Positions 32,736-41,822 of a DNA stretch of 64,000 nucleotides are shown here, piece by piece. Made by a program: the position numbers and the translations under genes. The DNA lies in the NCBI RefSeq assembly GCF_046297875.1, contig NZ_JBKBHD010000001.1, forward strand, positions 248,001 to 312,000. The letters run 5' to 3'. Origin of the DNA: Parvibaculum sp046297875 (GTDB lineage: Bacteria; Pseudomonadota; Alphaproteobacteria; Parvibaculales; Parvibaculaceae). The number at the start of each line of letters is the position of its first letter. Position 1 is the first letter of the stretch. The notes under the pieces are model-generated. The model searched no databases. It was not told where the DNA came from and saw nothing but the letters and a program-made list of their open reading frames with translations.

Positions 32736-34097
32736 ATGCGTTCTTCCACCACCCTTCCCGCCGACACCGCGCTCGACATAGCTTCCATGCTGGTCGAGCG
32801 GGCAAAGCGGGCGGGAGCGGAAGCGGCGGAGGCGCTTGTCGTCGAAGGAACGTCGCTTGGCGTTTCATGGCGACTCGGCAAGCTTGAGGATGTGGAACGA
32901 TCGGAAGGCCGCGATCTCGGGCTGCGCGTCTTTATCGGCAAGCGGCAGGCGAGCGTTTCCTCGACCGACCTGACCGAAGCCGCGCTCGGCCCGATGATCG
33001 AGCGCGCGGTGGCTATGGCGCGCGTTGCACCGGAAGATCCTTATTGCGGCCTTGCCGAGCCGCATCTGCTTGCCCGCGACTGGCCCGATCTCGACATCGA
33101 CGACAGATCGGACCCGCCTTCCGCCGAAGACCTTGCCGCCGTGGCGGCGGAGGCGGAGGAAGCGGCGCTCGCCGTCAAGGGTGTCACGAATTCCAGCGGC
33201 GCGGGTGCAAGCTATGGCCGCTCGGGCGTGACGCTCGTCACCAGTGCCGGTTTTGCCGGCGCCTATGCCGGCACGTCGAGTTCTTTTTCCTGCTCGGCGC
33301 TCGCGGGGGAAGGCACGGGCATGGAGCGCGACTATGAATTTTCGAGCAGGCGCCATGCCGCCGATCTCGACAAGGCTGCCGATATCGGCCGCAGGGCGGG
33401 AGAGAAGGCCGTGCGGCGGCTCAACCCGCGAAAGGTGAATTCGCAATCGGTGCCCGTGGTCTACGACCCGCGTGTTTCGGGTGGATTGGTGGGGCATTTC
33501 TCCGGCGCGATTTCCGGCGCGGCGATCGCGCGCGGCACGAGCTTTCTCAAGAAGGCGATGGGTGCCGGGGTCTTCTCAAAGAGCATTTCCATCGTCGATG
33601 ACCCGCACATGAAGCGGGGCCTGCGCTCCAAGCCGTTCGATGGCGAAGGCGTGAAGAACAGGCGGACGATGCTGATCGAGGAAGGCAGGCTGACCACATG
33701 GCTCCTCGACACCGCGACGGCGCGTCAGCTTGGACTCGAAACGACAGGTCATGCCGCGCGCGGCACAGGCGGACCGCCCTCACCTTCCACGACCAACCTC
33801 TACATGGAAGCCGGTTGCCTGACCGTCCGTGAGCTCATCGCGGATATCAGGCAGGGACTCTACGTTACCGAAATGATCGGCATGGGCGTCAATGGCGTGA
33901 CCGGCGATTACAGCCGCGGCGCATCGGGCTTCTGGATCGAGAATGGCGATATTGCCTTCCCGGTGAGCGAGATCACGGTGGCGGGCAACCTGAAAGACAT
34001 GTTCCTCAACATGACGCCGGCCGACGATCTCGAGTTCCGCTATGGCACCAATGCGCCGACCGTTCGCGTCGAGGGGATGACCATTGCCGGCACCTGA
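32736..34097 (+). CDS. pmbA: TldE/PmbA, regulatory half of the TldD/TldE protease
   Basis: This 453-residue protein is the TldD-like partner that lacks the HExxxH zinc motif, as is normal for PmbA/TldE. GLRVFIGKRQASVSSTD near the N terminus, VVYDPRVSGGLVGHFSGAISG mid-way and GVNGVTGDYSRGASGFWIENG near the C terminus are family signatures. It forms a heterodimer with TldD (4607-6040). Its last 14 bases overlap the cysQ-like gene. Confidence 0.94.
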   Translation: MRSSTTLPADTALDIASMLVERAKRAGAEAAEALVVEGTSLGVSWRLGKLEDVERSEGRDLGLRVFIGKRQASVSSTDLTEAALGPMIERAVAMARVAPEDPYCGLAEPHLLARDWPDLDIDDRSDPPSAEDLAAVAAEAEEAALAVKGVTNSSGAGASYGRSGVTLVTSAGFAGAYAGTSSSFSCSALAGEGTGMERDYEFSSRRHAADLDKAADIGRRAGEKAVRRLNPRKVNSQSVPVVYDPRVSGGLVGHFSGAISGAAIARGTSFLKKAMGAGVFSKSISIVDDPHMKRGLRSKPFDGEGVKNRRTMLIEEGRLTTWLLDTATARQLGLETTGHAARGTGGPPSPSTTNLYMEAGCLTVRELIADIRQGLYVTEMIGMGVNGVTGDYSRGASGFWIENGDIAFPVSEITVAGNLKDMFLNMTPADDLEFRYGTNAPTVRVEGMTIAGT

Positions 34098-34896
34098 CAC
34101 GCGCGAGGAAGATTTCGCGCTGATGAAGGACGCAGTGCAGGAGGCCGGCGCGCTCGCCATGCGCTTCTTCCTGACCGACCACAAGCAATGGTCGAAGGCG
34201 CATGACAATACGCCCGTCACTGAGGCCGATATCGAGGTCAACGAGCTGCTGCATCGCCGGCTCGGCGGCGCGCGGCCAAGCTATGGCTGGCTCTCCGAAG
34301 AAACCGAAGACGACAGTTCGCGCCTCACGCAGCCGCATGTATGGGTGGTGGACCCCATCGACGGCACACGCGCCTTTGCCAAGGGCAAGCCGCATTTCGT
34401 GATTTCGGTTGCCCTTGTCGAAGAGGGACGGCCCGTGCTTGGCGTTTTGTTCAACCCTGCGACGGACGAATTTTTCGAAGCCTCGGAAGGTGGCGGTGCC
34501 TTCCTCAACGGCAAACCCATCCATGTGAGTGGGGTCAGCAGAATCGAAGGTTGCAGAATGGCGGCCTTTGCTCCGATGTTCAAACATCCGGCATGGCCCG
34601 CACCCTGGCCCGAGATGGAAATTCTTGAACGGAATTCGGTTGCCTATCGCATTGCCCTTGTTGCCTGCGGCGCAGCGGATGCGGCCCTTGCACTCAACAG
34701 CAAGAGCGACTGGGATATCGCCGCCGCCGACATCATTCTGCGTGAGGCAGGCGGCCGGATCACCGCGCATGACGGATCCACATTCTTCTACAATCGCAAT
34801 TCTACCCGTCATCCAAGTCTGCTCGCGGCGGGCCCTGCGTTATATGAAGCGATTTTCGCCAAAGTGGGGGCGATACGCATTCCTTCCTCGCGCTAG
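34084..34896 (+). CDS. cysQ: Inositol monophosphatase family protein, CysQ-like
   Basis: This 270-residue Mg2+-dependent phosphatase has the metal motifs EETEDD (about 75-80), VVDPIDGTRAF (about 93-103) and WDIAAADIILREAGG (about 210-224). CysQ-type members hydrolyse 3'-phosphoadenosine 5'-phosphate; other members act on inositol phosphates. The start appears to be TTG at 34084, with GAGGGG upstream, within pmbA. It stands at the head of the lipid A block, a place where alphaproteobacteria often have this gene. Confidence 0.88.
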   Translation: MPAPDTREEDFALMKDAVQEAGALAMRFFLTDHKQWSKAHDNTPVTEADIEVNELLHRRLGGARPSYGWLSEETEDDSSRLTQPHVWVVDPIDGTRAFAKGKPHFVISVALVEEGRPVLGVLFNPATDEFFEASEGGGAFLNGKPIHVSGVSRIEGCRMAAFAPMFKHPAWPAPWPEMEILERNSVAYRIALVACGAADAALALNSKSDWDIAAADIILREAGGRITAHDGSTFFYNRNSTRHPSLLAAGPALYEAIFAKVGAIRIPSSR

Positions 34897-34990
34897 GCAT
34901 CGCGCGGGCGCGGAAGGCCGTGCTATCATCATCGCATATGGCGCTGCCGAAGGCCCCCTTCGGTGCGAGACGTTCGACCGGAGGACCTTC

Positions 34991-35236
34991 ATGCCGCAGC
35001 AGCAATTGCTCCACCTCGTTTTTGGCGGCGAGCTCACCCATCTGGACGCCCATGACTTCAAAGACACGTCCAAGCTCGACATCGTGGGCATATACCCAAG
35101 CTATGCCGAAGCGCATCGGGCATGGAAAGCAGCCGCGCAGCGCACCGTAGACAATGCGCATATGCGATATTTCATTGTCCACCTGCACCGGCTGATGGAC
35201 CCCGACAAAAAAGAAGAAGGTCAGCATGAGCACTGA
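34991..35236 (+). CDS. DUF4170 family protein
   Basis: This 81-residue soluble protein reads QQLLHLVFGGEL and GIYPSYAEAHRAWKAAAQRTVDNAHMRYFIVHLHRLMDP, the DUF4170 pattern. These small proteins occur next to cysQ and lipid A genes in alphaproteobacteria; the function is unknown. GGAGGA lies before the ATG. The last 11 bases overlap tspO. A 7 bp hairpin (34947-34963) lies in the gap upstream. Confidence 0.85.
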   Translation: MPQQQLLHLVFGGELTHLDAHDFKDTSKLDIVGIYPSYAEAHRAWKAAAQRTVDNAHMRYFIVHLHRLMDPDKKEEGQHEH

Positions 35237-35738
35237 ACCCTCAACGCAGGCGCAGCCAAGCGCCCTCGTATCCCTCCTCTATCTCTTTGTCTTCCTGATC
35301 GCTGTATTCCTGGCCGCGGCAGCCGGTGGGGCCATCACTGCAACAAGCGTGGACGGCTGGTATCAGACGCTGCAAAAGCCCGCGCTCACGCCGGCACCCT
35401 GGGTCTTCCCGATCGTCTGGAACCTGCTCTACTTCATGATGGCGATTTCCGCCTGGCTTGTCTGGCGGGCGGCGGGCAGTTTCGACCGGGCCGGTTTTGC
35501 GCTCGCCCTTTTCGGCGGGCAGCTGTCTCTCAATCTTGCCTGGAGCATCGTGTTCTTCGGCCTGCAAAGCCCCTGGCTCGGTGTGGCCGTCATCGTGACA
35601 CTCGATGCCGCCATTGTGGGGACCATATTGGCGTTTGCCGCCCATAGCCGCCTGGCCGCGCTGCTGCTGGTGCCCTATCTCGCCTGGACGCTTTTTGCCA
35701 CCTATCTCACCGTGGCAATTGCCATTCTCAACAGTTGA
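35226..35738 (+). CDS. tspO: TspO/MBR family tryptophan-rich sensory protein
   Basis: This 170-residue protein has five hydrophobic helices and the TspO signatures: WYQTLQKPALTPAPWVFPIVWNLLYFMM (about 38-65), GGQLSLNLAWS and LAWTLFATYL. TspO proteins bind porphyrins and isoprenoids in the outer or inner membrane and modulate tetrapyrrole-related responses. The N terminus is longer than in short members. It overlaps the DUF4170 gene by 11 bases, so it is likely cotranslated with a lipid A-cluster gene, which is unusual. Confidence 0.93.
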   Translation: MSTEPSTQAQPSALVSLLYLFVFLIAVFLAAAAGGAITATSVDGWYQTLQKPALTPAPWVFPIVWNLLYFMMAISAWLVWRAAGSFDRAGFALALFGGQLSLNLAWSIVFFGLQSPWLGVAVIVTLDAAIVGTILAFAAHSRLAALLLVPYLAWTLFATYLTVAIAILNS

Positions 35739-35872
35739 TCCGGCGGAAAAAGCCAATCGGTTGATGTATTTACTATATTTCGGCCTTTATGGCGGTGTTT
35801 GGCAGGCCATGATATTGTCCGCGCAACCCGCATAACGGGCAGCGCAGGCGCGCCCGCCAGAGACAGGCCAGA

Positions 35873-37747
35873 ATGCCGAAAGCGACAAGCGATACCTCCC
35901 CCCGCCCAAACGGACAGGGCGCCGGGACCGATTCCGGGAACACAGCGCTTCCGACCGTGGATATCACACTGGGCGAGGTGATCGCACGGATGGCGCGCGA
36001 ATATCTGAAGCCGCACTGGAGGCTCGCCGCCGTCGCACTGCTTGCGAGCATAGTCGTGGCCAGCGCGACGGGCGCTGTCCCGCTTCTCATCAAGCATGCG
36101 CTCGACAATATCGTCGGTACAGATTCCTGGATGCTGCTTCTGGTCGCGGGCGGCGCCATTGTTGCCACCACGGTTCAGGCGATCGGCACCTATGTCGCGC
36201 GCTCCAACATGGCCACGATCGGCCAACTCATTGTGGCCGCCGTTCAAAAACGCATGTTCGCCCGCATCATGCATGCCGACCTCGCCTGGGTCTCTCGAAC
36301 CCATTCCGGGCGCTTCCTTTCGAGCTTCCTCTACGATGCCAATCGCGTTCGCGACAGCATCACCGTCACGGTAATCGATCTCGGCCAGAACCTCCTGACG
36401 GTCATCGCATTGATCGGCGCCATGTTCTGGCTGAACTGGAAGCTGGCACTGATCGGCTGCACGGTCATTCCCTTCGTGGCCTTCGTGATTCGCAAGCTGG
36501 GAAAGCGCACCCGCAAGGCGACAAAACGCAATCTCGAGGGATCGGGCGACCTGACAGCCGTCATCTCCGAAGCGCTCAAGGGCATTCGCATCGTCAAGGC
36601 CTATGATCAGGAAACGACGGAAATTTCACGCGCCGCCAACGTCGTCGATATGGTGTGCGCCACCGCGCTGAAGGCAATCAAGAGCCGCAACATGGCGAGC
36701 CCGATTACGGGGATGCTGTCCGGTATCGGTATCGCTGCCGTCATCTATTTCGGCGGGCGGAGTGTCCAGACGGGATTCCTCACCATTGGCGATCTTGGTG
36801 GCTTTCTCTCCGCCATGCTGCTCGCCTATGAACCATTGAAGAAACTCGCCAATACGCAGACGCTGATGCATGAAGGCGCGGCCGCCGCGTCGCGCATCTT
36901 CCCCATTCTCGATATCGAACCGTCCATCACCGTGCCCGCGGATGCGAAGCCTCTCACGGTGAACGACGGATCGATCCGCTTCGAGAACGTGCATTTCCAC
37001 TATGGAGACGGCACACCGGCGCTGAACGGCATAGACATCGAGATTCCCAAGGGGCACACGCTGGCACTTGTCGGCCCGTCCGGCGCCGGCAAGAGCACGA
37101 TCCTCAACCTCGTGCCGCGCTTCTACGATCCGACCCAAGGCCGGATTCTGATCGACGGGCAGGATGTGCGGAACGTCACCTTGTCTTCGCTCAGGGCTGC
37201 AAGCTCGCTCGTGACGCAGGAGCCCTTCCTCTTCGACGATACGATCCGCGCGAATATCACCTACGGCACGTCGCATGCGAGCGACGCCGAAATCGAGGCT
37301 GCAGCGCGCAACGCAGCAGCGCATGAGTTCATTGCAGCATTGCCGAACGGCTACGACACGATGGTCGGCGAAGCGGGATTCAAGCTATCCGGCGGCCAGC
37401 GTCAACGCATTGCCATCGCCCGCGCCATGCTGAAGGATGCAGCGATCCTGCTTCTCGATGAGGCGACATCGGCTCTCGACACGGCGTCGGAGCTGCAGGT
37501 GCAAAGCGCCCTCACCCGCCTCATGCAGGGGCGTACCACTCTCGTCATTGCGCACCGGCTGTCGACAATCAAGCACGCGAACATGATCTGCGTCATAGAC
37601 GAGGGCCGGGTGGTCGAACGCGGCTCGCATGACGAGCTGGTCGCAATGGGAGGGCTCTATGCCGAACTTTCGCGTTCGCAGTTCATCGCCGAACCCGCAC
37701 CTGGGCCGGCAGATGCCGATCCCGCCATTGCCGTTGCCGGAGAATAG
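35873..37747 (+). CDS. msbA: ABC exporter, MsbA-like (permease-ATPase fusion)
   Basis: This 624-residue half-transporter has six membrane helices in residues about 40-330 and a nucleotide-binding domain. The Walker A motif GPSGAGKST (about 402-410), the signature LSGGQRQRIAIARAM and Walker B ILLLDEATSALD are intact. The homodimer probably flips lipid A-core or another lipid, as the neighbours WaaA, LpxK and an LpxL-like acyltransferase suggest. A hydrophilic 35-residue leader precedes the first helix. Confidence 0.9.
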   Translation: MPKATSDTSPRPNGQGAGTDSGNTALPTVDITLGEVIARMAREYLKPHWRLAAVALLASIVVASATGAVPLLIKHALDNIVGTDSWMLLLVAGGAIVATTVQAIGTYVARSNMATIGQLIVAAVQKRMFARIMHADLAWVSRTHSGRFLSSFLYDANRVRDSITVTVIDLGQNLLTVIALIGAMFWLNWKLALIGCTVIPFVAFVIRKLGKRTRKATKRNLEGSGDLTAVISEALKGIRIVKAYDQETTEISRAANVVDMVCATALKAIKSRNMASPITGMLSGIGIAAVIYFGGRSVQTGFLTIGDLGGFLSAMLLAYEPLKKLANTQTLMHEGAAAASRIFPILDIEPSITVPADAKPLTVNDGSIRFENVHFHYGDGTPALNGIDIEIPKGHTLALVGPSGAGKSTILNLVPRFYDPTQGRILIDGQDVRNVTLSSLRAASSLVTQEPFLFDDTIRANITYGTSHASDAEIEAAARNAAAHEFIAALPNGYDTMVGEAGFKLSGGQRQRIAIARAMLKDAAILLLDEATSALDTASELQVQSALTRLMQGRTTLVIAHRLSTIKHANMICVIDEGRVVERGSHDELVAMGGLYAELSRSQFIAEPAPGPADADPAIAVAGE

Positions 37748-37753
37748 GTTTCA

Positions 37754-38500
37754 ATGTCGGTTGCGAAGAAACTTCTGAAAAGCGATGCCTTCACGACATT
37801 TGTGGCCTGGCTGATCGCATTGTTCATCAAGCTGGTGCGCCGGACCGGACGTTTCGAAATCCGGCGCGGCGAGATTGCCGCCAGTTTCTGGACCGATGAC
37901 AAACCTTTCGTTGCCGCCACATGGCATGGCCAGAACATGATCCTGCCAACCTTCTGGCACAACTGGCGCGAGATGCGCATTCTCGTTTCGCGGCATGGCG
38001 ATGGCGAGATCGTTGCAGGTGTTATGCATTTTCTTGGCGTCGGAACCATTCGCGGCGCGGGCGTGCCCAAGGGCGAAGAGCGGCTCCACAAGCAGAAGGG
38101 CAAGGGCGGCGCGGGCGCCTTGCGGGCGATGGTGCGGGCGCTCGGCGAAAATGTCTCTATCGGCCTCACGGCCGATTTGCCGCCCGGTCCGGCCCGGCAG
38201 GCGGGAGAGGGCATTGTCATGCTGGCGCGGCTCTCGGGCCGGCCTATCGTACCCGTTGCCGCGACGACGCGTGCGCGTATCCGCCTCAACAACTGGGACA
38301 GCTTCACGATCAACCTGCCCTTTTCCAAAGGTGCGCTTGTCTGGGGCGAACCCATCTATGTGGCGCGCGACGCAACGCCGGAAGAGATCGAAGTAGCGCG
38401 CCAGCGCGTGGAAGACGGGCTGAATGCCGTCGCTGTCGAAGCGGAGGAGATATGTGGCCGCGCGCCTGCCTCGCGCGGTCAAGGAGCGGCAGCGCATTGA
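37754..38500 (+). CDS. DUF374 lysophospholipid acyltransferase family protein
   Basis: This 248-residue protein has an N-terminal hydrophobic segment, then the acyltransferase-like TWHGQNMILPTFW motif (His in the H-x4 position near residue 56) and the glycine-rich TADLPPGPARQAGEGIVMLARLSGRPIVPV region. DUF374 proteins accompany waaA and lpxK in alphaproteobacteria and probably acylate a lipid A or phospholipid intermediate. It starts six bases after the ABC gene. Confidence 0.85.
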   Translation: MSVAKKLLKSDAFTTFVAWLIALFIKLVRRTGRFEIRRGEIAASFWTDDKPFVAATWHGQNMILPTFWHNWREMRILVSRHGDGEIVAGVMHFLGVGTIRGAGVPKGEERLHKQKGKGGAGALRAMVRALGENVSIGLTADLPPGPARQAGEGIVMLARLSGRPIVPVAATTRARIRLNNWDSFTINLPFSKGALVWGEPIYVARDATPEEIEVARQRVEDGLNAVAVEAEEICGRAPASRGQGAAAH

Positions 38501-38514
38501 GCCGCCGGGCCGGG

Positions 38515-39825
38515 ATGGAAAACAGGTCATCGTCTCTCGCGCTGCCCGTGTACCGCTTGATGACGCGCGCGCTGGCGCCGATTGTACCCTTGCTGCTTTC
38601 CCGGCGTGAGGCTCGCGGCAAGGAAGACCCGATGCGCCGCGGCGAACGCTTCGGTTTTGCATCGGCGCAGCGCCCCGGCGGTACTCTCATCTGGATCCAT
38701 GCGGCAAGCGTCGGCGAATCTCTTTCCGTTCTGCCGCTGATCGACAATCTGATCGCGGGACCGGCCTCGCCTTGCATTCTCGTCACGACGGGCACGGTCA
38801 CTTCGGCGAAACTCATGCAGGAGCAGTTGCCCGATACGGCGATCCACCAATTCGTGCCGCTCGACCATCCTGAATATTGCGGACGTTTTCTGGATCACTG
38901 GAAACCGGATCTCGGCATCTGGGTCGAATCCGAGTTCTGGCCAAACCTCATCGTCGAGGCGAGCAAGCGCGGCATTCCGCTTGCCCTGGTGAATGCAAGG
39001 ATTACCGAACGTTCGTTCCGCAACTGGCAGCGAGCGCCAGGCTTCATCGGCGACCTGCTCTCCCGCTTCAGGCTCTTGCTGGCACAAGATGGAGCAAGCG
39101 CGCAGCGCCTGCGCGAACTGGGTGCCGATACGGTGGCCGAACCGGGAAACCTCAAGCACGATGCATCGCCGCTGACTTACGACCCCGCCGAACTCACGCG
39201 GCTGCGGAAGATGACGGGCACGCGGCCGCTATGGCTCGCCAGCAATACGCATGAGGGCGAGGAACGCACCGCAGCGGAAGTTCACAGAATTCTTGCGTCG
39301 CGCCATCCGGGCCTTCTCACGGTAATCGTCCCGCGCCATCCCGTGCGCGGTGAGGCAATTGCGCGCGAACTTCGCGCGCTTGGGCTCACCGTTGCGCGCC
39401 GCACAGCCGGAGATACCATATCGGCGGAAACCGGCATCTATATCGGCGATACGCTTGGCGAAATGGGGCTCTTCTATTCGCTCTGCGATACCGTGTTCAT
39501 CGGCGGTACGCTCAACAATACCGGCGGACACAATCCGTTCGAAGCGGCGCGTCTCGGCTGCGCCATCGTGACCGGTCCCTCCGATTTCAACTTCGCGGAG
39601 ACCTATGCAGACTTCATTGCGAACGGGGCCATGTGCCGCGTTCGCAACGCAGCCAGCCTTGGCGATGCAATCGGCATGCTGCTGACGGATGCAGGCGAAC
39701 GCCGCCGCATGTCCAGCGCAGCCCTGACGCTTGCCAGCGCCGGCAGCGGTGCGACCGGACGCACGGCAGAAGCGTTGATCGCGCTTTTGCCCGCAACGGC
39801 ACAGAGGAGCGCCGGCAATGCGTGA
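38515..39825 (+). CDS. waaA: 3-deoxy-D-manno-octulosonic acid transferase
   Basis: This 436-residue enzyme transfers Kdo from CMP-Kdo to lipid IVA on the inner face of the inner membrane. An N-terminal anchor (YRLMTRALAPIVPLLLSRR) precedes WIHAASVGESLSVLPLI and the FIGGTLNNTGGHNPFEAA motif of GT30 enzymes. A TTG at 38497 with AAGGAG upstream is an alternative start that would overlap the previous stop codon. The final 8 bases overlap lpxK. Confidence 0.95.
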   Translation: MENRSSSLALPVYRLMTRALAPIVPLLLSRREARGKEDPMRRGERFGFASAQRPGGTLIWIHAASVGESLSVLPLIDNLIAGPASPCILVTTGTVTSAKLMQEQLPDTAIHQFVPLDHPEYCGRFLDHWKPDLGIWVESEFWPNLIVEASKRGIPLALVNARITERSFRNWQRAPGFIGDLLSRFRLLLAQDGASAQRLRELGADTVAEPGNLKHDASPLTYDPAELTRLRKMTGTRPLWLASNTHEGEERTAAEVHRILASRHPGLLTVIVPRHPVRGEAIARELRALGLTVARRTAGDTISAETGIYIGDTLGEMGLFYSLCDTVFIGGTLNNTGGHNPFEAARLGCAIVTGPSDFNFAETYADFIANGAMCRVRNAASLGDAIGMLLTDAGERRRMSSAALTLASAGSGATGRTAEALIALLPATAQRSAGNA

Positions 39826-40846
39826 ACCTCGCTTCTGGTATCCAGAGAACCGCGACTCCGTGCCGCTCGCTTCGCGCCTGCTCGCACCGGCTGGCTATCT
39901 TTATGGCCTCGCTGGCCGCATCAGGCGAGGTTCAGGAACGCCGGAACGTGCGGCCGTCCCCGTGATCTGCATCGGCAATGTAACAACCGGCGGCGCAGGC
40001 AAGACGCCGGTCGCCATGACCATCGCCTCCCATCTCGTCGGGAAGGGCGAGCAGGTCCACTTCCTCACACGCGGCTATGGCGGGCGCGAAATCGGCCCGA
40101 TCCGCGTCGATCCTGCGCATCATGGCGCAGAAGATGTCGGCGACGAACCGCTCCTGCTTTCGCAGATTGCGCCGACATGGGTTGCCGCGAACCGGCCCGA
40201 GGGCGCTGCGGCGGCGGTGCGCGGCGGTGCGCGCCTTATCGTCATGGATGACGGATTTCAGAACCCGTCGCTGACCAAGGATTTTTCGATCCTCGTCGTC
40301 GATGCGGCGGCGGGTCTCGGCAATGGCAGGCTGATGCCGGCCGGGCCGCTTCGCGAGCGGGTGGACGACGCGCTTGCCCGAACAAATGCGCTTGTCATTA
40401 CCGGGCGCGGCCATGCCGCAGACGGAATTGCAGCGCGTGCAAGGGCGCGCGGTCTGCCGGTATTCAATTCGATCGTTCGACCGCCGGTATCCATCCAATT
40501 GGGCGACGGTCCTTATGTCGCCTTTGCCGGTATCGGCAGGCCGGAGAAATTCTTTCGTACGCTTCGCGATATTGGCGTGGAACTCGCCGACGCGATTTCA
40601 TTTCCCGATCATCACCCCTTTAGCGACCGGGATGCGCGGGCGCTCCTGGTTCGGGCGCGCGAACTCGGCGCCCGGCTGGTCACGACCGAAAAGGATGCGG
40701 CACGTCTCATTCATGCGGCCACCGCAAGCCCTCGGGCGCGCCTCGCCGAGGCATCGGAAACGCTGCCCGTGCGTGCGCTGATCGCCGATATGGACCGGTT
40801 GATGGAACTTCTTTCCGATGCCGTCTCCCGCGCAAGACGGCGCTGA
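39818..40846 (+). CDS. lpxK: Tetraacyldisaccharide 4'-kinase
   Basis: LpxK phosphorylates the 4' position of the lipid A disaccharide. The 342-residue protein begins MREPRFWYPENRD and has an unusual Walker A motif GNVTTGGAGKTP (about 49-60), then MDDGFQNPSL and DHHPFS further on, all typical of LpxK. GAGGAG precedes the ATG, which lies inside the end of waaA. The order waaA-lpxK is common in alphaproteobacteria. Confidence 0.96.
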   Translation: MREPRFWYPENRDSVPLASRLLAPAGYLYGLAGRIRRGSGTPERAAVPVICIGNVTTGGAGKTPVAMTIASHLVGKGEQVHFLTRGYGGREIGPIRVDPAHHGAEDVGDEPLLLSQIAPTWVAANRPEGAAAAVRGGARLIVMDDGFQNPSLTKDFSILVVDAAAGLGNGRLMPAGPLRERVDDALARTNALVITGRGHAADGIAARARARGLPVFNSIVRPPVSIQLGDGPYVAFAGIGRPEKFFRTLRDIGVELADAISFPDHHPFSDRDARALLVRARELGARLVTTEKDAARLIHAATASPRARLAEASETLPVRALIADMDRLMELLSDAVSRARRR

Positions 40847-40892
40847 AGCTGCTATAACCCATTCCCGGCACGAACAAGAAGAATCAACCGGC

Positions 40893-41816
40893 ATGGCCTT
40901 CAAGGGCAAAACCAAACATCTGGCTGAGTTTGTGGCACTGCGGCTCGCGCTGGCCTTTTTCGGCTCCATGCCAGTCGATCGTGCATCCGCTGTTGGCGGC
41001 TGGCTCGGCCGCACCATCGGGCCGAAGATGGGCGTCTCCAAGAAGGCTCGACGCAATATCGGGCTTGCCATGCCTGAACTCGGCCCGGCCGAGATCGAAC
41101 GCATCATCTCCGGCATGTGGGACAATCTGGGCCGCACTGTCGCGGAATATGCGCATCTGCCGGTTTTTGCGAAGCCCGAAGAACGGCATCGCCTTGAAGT
41201 CGTTCACGCGGAGCTGCTGCGGTCTCTTGCGGCCTCGGGCAATGGCGGTGTCATTGTCTCCGGGCATTTCGCAAACTGGGAAATGCTCCCCGCTGTCATG
41301 CAGTTCGAGGGGCTTCATGGTGGCGAAGTCTACCGTCATGCCAACAACCCTTATGTCAATGACTGGCTGATCCGCCTGCGGCAGAAGGTTACGCAGGCAG
41401 TGCAGATCCCGAAAGGTGGTGCGGGCGCGCGCGTCATCGTTCGATTGATGATGGAAAAGAAATTCATCGCCATGCTGACGGATCAGAAACTGAATGACGG
41501 GATCGAAGCGCGTTTTTTCAATCTGCGTGCCATGACCGCAGGAGCGCCAGCCGGACTTGCGACACGATATGGCGATCCGATTTTCCCCACATTCATCGAG
41601 CGTCTCGAAGGCGCTCATTTCCGCGTCACCGTCTATGACCCGATCGTGTCCCGGCCGGATGCGGACCCCGCAGCGGAGGTGCTACGCATCACGCAGGAGA
41701 TCAACGATTTTCTCGAGGCGCGTATCCGCGAACGTCCCGAGCAATGGCTCTGGCTGCACGCCCGCTGGTCCGAAAAGCGCTGGACGCAGATGAAGAAGCT
41801 GGCACAGCGCGGCTGA
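40893..41816 (+). CDS. Lipid A lauroyl/late acyltransferase, LpxL (HtrB) family
   Basis: This 307-residue membrane acyltransferase has the family motif SGHFANWE (His and Glu of H-x4-D/E, about residues 121-128) and a later MLTDQKLNDGIEARFF segment. It adds a secondary acyl chain to the Kdo2-lipid A precursor. The N-terminal hydrophobic stretch is short. The chosen ATG at 40893 is 46 bases after lpxK; an upstream frame overlaps lpxK. It ends the block and is convergent with the M23 gene. Confidence 0.9.
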   Translation: MAFKGKTKHLAEFVALRLALAFFGSMPVDRASAVGGWLGRTIGPKMGVSKKARRNIGLAMPELGPAEIERIISGMWDNLGRTVAEYAHLPVFAKPEERHRLEVVHAELLRSLAASGNGGVIVSGHFANWEMLPAVMQFEGLHGGEVYRHANNPYVNDWLIRLRQKVTQAVQIPKGGAGARVIVRLMMEKKFIAMLTDQKLNDGIEARFFNLRAMTAGAPAGLATRYGDPIFPTFIERLEGAHFRVTVYDPIVSRPDADPAAEVLRITQEINDFLEARIRERPEQWLWLHARWSEKRWTQMKKLAQRG

Positions 41817-41822
41817 GACTGG

